In this document: piece by piece, positions 6,128 to 10,198 of the stretch
Numbering within the stretch: the stretch's first letter is position 1
Layout: every line of letters starts with the position of its first letter
Assembly (NCBI GenBank): GCA_027014065.1
Contig: JALWEL010000127.1
Location: 1 to 10,198, forward strand
DNA length: 10,198 nucleotides
Origin: DHVE2 group archaeon
Lineage (GTDB): Archaea; Thermoplasmatota; Thermoplasmata; Thermoplasmatales; Aciduliprofundaceae
Direction of reading: 5' to 3'
Translations under genes and position numbers: made by a program
The notes under the pieces: model-generated
Told to the model about the DNA's origin: nothing
Seen by the model: the letters and a program-made list of their open reading frames with translations, nothing else
Database searches by the model: none

Positions 6128-9100
6128 TGGTGCAAATATCCAATAGTACACAATATACCATATGCAGATATCAAAATAAATATACCAAAAAACACAATTC
6201 CGACAATTTCTGCAATCCAATTGTGCGGTTTATATAGCCACGCAAGCAGGGTCTTAGAAGTAGTACCAAGCCCATAAGATCCAAAAGCCAAAAGTCCTGT
6301 AGCTATGATCTTTTTGACGGTTGTGTCCTTATAATTAAGAGCAGGTATAAGCGGCACCATAGCAAACAAAGATACCATATCAAGTGCCCATATATAAAGA
6401 ATTGCTGCATCGCTAGACGTGCCTATTACATTAGTAATGAGACCTATTGTCCCACTCAGTGCTGTTAATATGATCCCTGTGGCTCCACCAAACTGCTTAT
6501 CGAACTCATACAGCTTATCTGCGGGCATCAGTAGTAGATCTCCCAGTTTTATTACCTCTTCTCCTGCCGCCACGTATTCCTTGGGATAGAGTATATAGAA
6601 CACGGACATGAATGCTGCAGTGACTAAACCCAATAGGATTGCACCTATGACTGGATTTGCTTCTATTGTAATAACTAGCCCCCAGTAAAGCCCCATTAAT
6701 AACCCCACTACAGCATTCACAAACAAATATATCTTAGCTAAATTCACGGCCTCTTTTTGTAAGTCTTTGTTATAAACAGCCAGAATAAATGATTCATACG
6801 CTGCACCAATCTCTTTTTCCATTTTTTCAATAGTTTTCTTTACTCCAGCAAATAGACTATTGATCATTGATTGTACCATATTCTTCAGTGCATCAAACGT
6901 CTTCCTCACTACCTCAACCGCCGTCTGTATCGCCTGCTTAGTGGCATCTAACAACTTCATTGCAAACTGCGCCACGACCTCGGCTGCGTGCTCTATCAGA
7001 TTTCCTAGCGCCACGAGGCCGTTGTAGATAAACTTCGCCACCTTTATGGCAGGGTTAACTATGTTGCTCTGGAGCCACTCTATTATGTGGCCCAAGGAGT
7101 CCTTTGGCTCTGCACCTGTCGCTGAGTTGTGCAATCCAACGTAAGGTATGGCTTCGAGTACATCGCTGGGTATATTCGCATTTTCGGGCGTTATGACCGC
7201 ATATTTCGCGAAAACCTTGCCTGTGTGATTCTTTGCGAGAAGAGAGAGCAGCGAGGAGAGCTGCGATGCGCCCGTCTCGAAGAAAAACGTGCCCACTATG
7301 TGCACCGGCATGCTGGCTCTGCCTATTGCTCCCAACTTTGCATCCTTGGAATTGCTCCCAACTAAATAGCTCACATGGTTATTCTGGATCTCATCGTAGA
7401 GCTTGGAATTCACAAATATCGCGTCCGGCACTAAGATTATGTTTAATCCCTTGTTTATCACTCCCTTGGCTGTGCTGCTCTGCACATACAGCACATAGAA
7501 CTTGCCCTGATACATGTAATGTCCGTTTACCCAAGAGCTGCCGTTGTAAACAACGATAGTGTGTACCCTTTTGATTACCACTTGGTCTATCTTAGCTTCA
7601 AAATGTATTCCATCTTCATTATAATTTATATACCACCCGGAACTACCAACTTTTAGGGTGTTATCTCCATCGAACCTCTTTGCATCGCCGCCACCTTCAT
7701 ACCACGGCTTTGTGTAAAACGCACCCCAATACACATCCACGGAAGTGCCTACCTTATCTGAAACATCAAAATAATACACGTAGCCGCTAACCTCCGTGTC
7801 CTTATGAACCGTGTAATATTTTACGCTTTTTCCATTGTATTTCGCCCAGAAACCTCCGAATATAGTTGTTCCACTCCAGTGGTATTTTATAACTTTGAAT
7901 CGAAGCACTATGTTGCCCAGTGGATTTGCATCCTCTCCATCTTTGTAGCCATCGCCATCAGTATCCATACACATCGGATTGGTATGGAATCCGTTATTGT
8001 TTCTGTATGGCTTGAGTTTAGCGAGATTCCATGACCACCCTCTTATTTCCCAATCATCGCGCAATCCATCCCCGTCTGTGTCCTTGCTCACCGGCGATGT
8101 TATATACCCGCTTTTTCCTAAAACTTCATAGCCATCGCTCAATCCATCTCCATCAGTGTCCCATTTATGCGCATCGCTCTCTTCCACTAAAATTACTTTG
8201 AATGCCTCTACCCATCCTTTTCCACTAACAACTGCGTGTACCCATCTGTCGCTTTTACCCACGTACTTAGTTAGGTCTTCTGATATGAAATATACTCCAC
8301 TGCCACTTTTGCTTCCAAGTTTTGTGGTACCATAATACAAATTCATATTTATATTGCCGTTGTCTCCCCTAATTCCTATGAGTACCTTTGCATCATCCAC
8401 CTTTACGGTATTTGGATCCTCTTTCCATTTGAGCCACAAAGTTTTACTTCCACCGCTTATATAAATTCTATTGGGGTACTCGTACACTCTTGTGTATTTT
8501 TCATTTCCATCATCTAATCCATCTCCGTCTGTGTCTTTATTATTGGGATTCAATCCCATATTTTTCTCCTGCATGTCACTGAGCCCATCTCCATCGCTAT
8601 CGGCCAAAAGGGGATTTGAATAAACATGCGTGCTCTGTGGATGCCCATATTTATCATACCACGATATGTACCATCCCTTCTTAACCTCAAAGTAATCATT
8701 TAAACCATCGCCATCAGTATCCTTCTTCGTAGGGTCAGTTCCATATTTATATTCTTCCACATTCGTCAGCCCATCCCCATCCTTATCCTTTCCCGCATCA
8801 TTACTTGATTTTGGATTAAAACAGTATTCTACTTCCCAGCCATCAGGCATACCATCTCCGTCTGTGTCTTTATTTTTCGGATTTGTATGATTCTCATATT
8901 CTTCATAATCAGTAAGTCCATCGTTATCGTAATCCTTGCCTTTGTCTCCATTGCTCTTTGGATTTAATCCGTATTTTACCTCCCAGCCATCCGGCATACC
9001 ATCGTTGTCTGTATCACTGCTCTTTGGATTTGTCCCATGCACGTATTCCCCATAGTTACTCAACCCATCATGGTCAATGTCTCCATTCTTATCGCTACCA

Positions 9101-10198
9101 CTCTTGGGATTTAATCCGTACTTGTACTCCCAACCATCTGGCATGCCGTCGTTGTCCGTATCTTTCTTATTCGGATTCGTTCCTATACTCCATTCCTTCA
9201 TGGTGCTTAATCCGTCATGGTCAGGATCGCCAAACAAACTCATACCGTTTACCCGAGCGTCTTGAACCCTTACCTTTACTTCGTATAAAACTCGCACTAC
9301 ACGCCCACGTAAACCTCCACCTTCATTGTGATAATTGCTGTATATGTTGATGCTATTTCCTTTGGTTGTGTAAAGGTAATTGTAAGGGATTTTTATTGTA
9401 TTGCTCCCGTAACTTAGTGTTTTCACATAATGCCCATTTACACTTACCTTAACGGAGCCACTTCCGGTTACATGTGTCAAATATAGGTACACATACAACG
9501 GTTTGCCCCTATATGATGTGGGAACTTTGTATGCTGGCAGTGTGTATACCACACTATACGCTTTCGTAACCTCATCCCCGTCATAACTACTGTGCGGTAT
9601 AATTATCTTTACCTTCTCCGCTTTAACATAGTAGGTTCCTTTATCCCCCAGAGATGGATCTTCCACTTCAAACAGTGCGTAGAGCATTACATAATTTATC
9701 ATAACACGCTGGTCGCCTTTTAAGCGAATAAGCATTTCACTACTGCTGTTTAACAGCTCGTTCCATTCCTCACCCCGCGCCTCTTCTTCTAACTTTTCCA
9801 CATCCACACCCTCATTTTTCAACTCGTTCAGTATGCTCCAGAATCCCGGCACGTTGTTTCTGTATTTTATCTCATTTCCATTCCACCAAACCACATGCAA
9901 ATATCCTGCACCATCAGTATCCATGTCCCACAATATGGCGTCTCCGAACTCCTCCTTTTTACCGCTGACCAAATCTTCCACTATTAATTTCCCATTTTCT
10001 ATCCATCCTGCATAATAACTCAACCCGAGTGCCACTTTTCCACTGATATCTTTCTCATGGAGTGCCCCATCGTACCAGTATACCCTATTTGCCGTGCTCA
10101 CTATCCATCTCTCTCCCCTTTTTTCTCCACCAATTATTTTCTCTCTCGTGACACGAAGCTCTCCAATGTAATAGCCATCAAACCTTTCGCTCCAGAAC
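6121..10198 (-). CDS. Giant calcium-repeat surface protein with C-terminal membrane domain (5' end outside window)
   Basis: The frame stays open from the GTG at 10101 to the right edge, adding 32 sensible codons (F-W-S-E-R-F-D-G-Y-Y-I-G-E-L...), so at least 1,358 residues are present and the start lies outside. In order: a propeller-blade-like part (about 10198-9850; DTDGAGYLHVVWWNGNEIKYRN), a beta-sandwich-like domain (about 9650-9260), thirteen DxDxDG thrombospondin-type-3-like calcium motifs (9228-7948) interrupted by a second beta-sandwich (about 8500-8165), another beta-rich domain (about 7920-7560), an alpha/beta part (about 7560-7120), an amphipathic helical stretch (about 7110-6740) and about six membrane helices (6735-6133). 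Acidic calcium motifs and a few N-x-S/T sequons suggest an external, calcium-stiffened ectodomain held by the C-terminal helices. PA-type binary toxins also carry DTDGDG motifs, but no toxin domain is recognisable. It is followed immediately by the small two-helix membrane protein. Function is unknown; adhesion or cell-surface interaction is inference. Confidence 0.85.
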   Translation of the reverse strand, partial: FWSERFDGYYIGELRVTREKIIGGEKRGERWIVSTANRVYWYDGALHEKDISGKVALGLSYYAGWIENGKLIVEDLVSGKKEEFGDAILWDMDTDGAGYLHVVWWNGNEIKYRNNVPGFWSILNELKNEGVDVEKLEEEARGEEWNELLNSSSEMLIRLKGDQRVMINYVMLYALFEVEDPSLGDKGTYYVKAEKVKIIIPHSSYDGDEVTKAYSVVYTLPAYKVPTSYRGKPLYVYLYLTHVTGSGSVKVSVNGHYVKTLSYGSNTIKIPYNYLYTTKGNSINIYSNYHNEGGGLRGRVVRVLYEVKVRVQDARVNGMSLFGDPDHDGLSTMKEWSIGTNPNKKDTDNDGMPDGWEYKYGLNPKSGSDKNGDIDHDGLSNYGEYVHGTNPKSSDTDNDGMPDGWEVKYGLNPKSNGDKGKDYDNDGLTDYEEYENHTNPKNKDTDGDGMPDGWEVEYCFNPKSSNDAGKDKDGDGLTNVEEYKYGTDPTKKDTDGDGLNDYFEVKKGWYISWYDKYGHPQSTHVYSNPLLADSDGDGLSDMQEKNMGLNPNNKDTDGDGLDDGNEKYTRVYEYPNRIYISGGSKTLWLKWKEDPNTVKVDDAKVLIGIRGDNGNINMNLYYGTTKLGSKSGSGVYFISEDLTKYVGKSDRWVHAVVSGKGWVEAFKVILVEESDAHKWDTDGDGLSDGYEVLGKSGYITSPVSKDTDGDGLRDDWEIRGWSWNLAKLKPYRNNNGFHTNPMCMDTDGDGYKDGEDANPLGNIVLRFKVIKYHWSGTTIFGGFWAKYNGKSVKYYTVHKDTEVSGYVYYFDVSDKVGTSVDVYWGAFYTKPWYEGGGDAKRFDGDNTLKVGSSGWYINYNEDGIHFEAKIDQVVIKRVHTIVVYNGSSWVNGHYMYQGKFYVLYVQSSTAKGVINKGLNIILVPDAIFVNSKLYDEIQNNHVSYLVGSNSKDAKLGAIGRASMPVHIVGTFFFETGASQLSSLLSLLAKNHTGKVFAKYAVITPENANIPSDVLEAIPYVGLHNSATGAEPKDSLGHIIEWLQSNIVNPAIKVAKFIYNGLVALGNLIEHAAEVVAQFAMKLLDATKQAIQTAVEVVRKTFDALKNMVQSMINSLFAGVKKTIEKMEKEIGAAYESFILAVYNKDLQKEAVNLAKIYLFVNAVVGLLMGLYWGLVITIEANPVIGAILLGLVTAAFMSVFYILYPKEYVAAGEEVIKLGDLLLMPADKLYEFDKQFGGATGIILTALSGTIGLITNVIGTSSDAAILYIWALDMVSLFAMVPLIPALNYKDTTVKKIIATGLLAFGSYGLGTTSKTLLAWLYKPHNWIAEIVGIVFFGIFILISAYGILCTIGYLHQG
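7948..9228 (-). repeat. Array of thirteen DxDxDG calcium-binding motifs
   Basis: The 18-nt motif positions (plus coordinates) are 9211-9228, 9145-9162, 9064-9081, 8998-9015, 8918-8935, 8851-8868, 8770-8787, 8704-8721, 8584-8601, 8518-8535, 8143-8160, 8065-8082 and 7948-7965. Each has Asp at positions 1, 3 and 5 and Gly at 6, usually followed by L/M-x-D and a downstream acidic residue or E-x-x-x-G-x-N-P, the typical thrombospondin type 3 / EF-loop-like calcium pattern. The first eight are evenly spaced; the last five are spread among other domains. Confidence 0.9.
8722..9162 (-). repeat. Three exact-length 147-bp tandem units (49 residues each)
   Basis: Units at 9162-9016, 9015-8869 and 8868-8722 each encode 49 residues with the plan D-T-D-N/G-D-G-M-P-D-G-W-E ... 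N-P-K-S ... D-x-D-x-D-G-L ... E-Y ... T-N/D-P, i.e. two calcium motifs per unit. The segment covering the MPDGWE part is nearly identical in all three at the DNA level, while the remaining codons have diverged. There are no indels. This points to duplication of a two-motif unit followed by drift under selection on the protein. Confidence 0.88.

Noticed and set aside
6117..6161. Upstream ATG (6161) for the small two-helix membrane protein
   Set aside because: It would overlap the giant gene by 41 nt, and the ATG at 6116 has a well-spaced SD and begins just before the first membrane helix.
8722..9162. CRISPR-like or intergenic tandem repeat
   Set aside because: The 147-bp units are coding, in frame, and lack short identical repeats with unique spacers.
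8958..9350. 130-codon open frame on the plus strand across the repeats
   Set aside because: It is the complement of the calcium-repeat coding region; the periodic H/S/P/C-rich product is an artefact of the DTDGDG codons.
10099..10101. GTG as start of the giant gene
   Set aside because: The same frame is open for 32 further natural codons up to the window edge and no SD precedes this GTG.

Overview
The window looks like a chromosomal segment of a euryarchaeon, probably a thermophile. Arginine is mostly encoded by AGA/AGG and ATA is common for isoleucine. Genes inside operons have ribosome-binding sites of the GGTGAT/GGAGGTG type. The one first-in-operon gene whose upstream region is visible has a TATA-like box about 27 nt before its ATG and no Shine-Dalgarno (SD) sequence, as expected for archaeal leaderless transcription. 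The membrane and hydrolase families resemble those of Thermococcales and Aciduliprofundum-like lineages. I cannot name the genus from sequence alone.

Left part, + strand (1-3403): a tightly packed three-gene unit. It holds the C-terminal part of a protein built from repeated OB-fold-like units with many N-glycosylation sequons, a TctA/COG1784-type polytopic membrane protein, and a YdjM-type membrane-bound metal-dependent hydrolase with a large inserted domain. The junctions are a 4-nt ATGA overlap and a stop codon embedded in the next gene's SD. The first gene is cut by the left edge.

Middle, + strand (3404-5515): a leaderless promoter drives an HD-domain phosphohydrolase (COG1078/dNTPase type), followed after 11 nt by a protein with two N-terminal membrane helices and a cytoplasmic helical domain.

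Right part, - strand (5519-10198): a very large gene whose 5' end lies beyond the right edge. It encodes a propeller-like/beta-sandwich ectodomain, thirteen DxDxDG calcium-binding motifs (including three exact 147-bp tandem units), further beta-rich domains, a long amphipathic helical section and about six C-terminal membrane helices. It is translationally coupled to a small gene for a two-helix membrane protein with a possible PH-like domain. This pair converges on the + strand genes. Between them is a G+C-rich 34-codon frame (5519-5623) that reads like a protein C-terminus. It is either an unannotated small gene or the tail of a gene broken when the A+T-rich pair arrived.

The calcium-repeat/multi-helix protein with its coupled partner is the best candidate for an undescribed surface system. 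No RNA gene, insertion sequence or CRISPR array was seen, and no gene-free stretch exceeds 300 bases.
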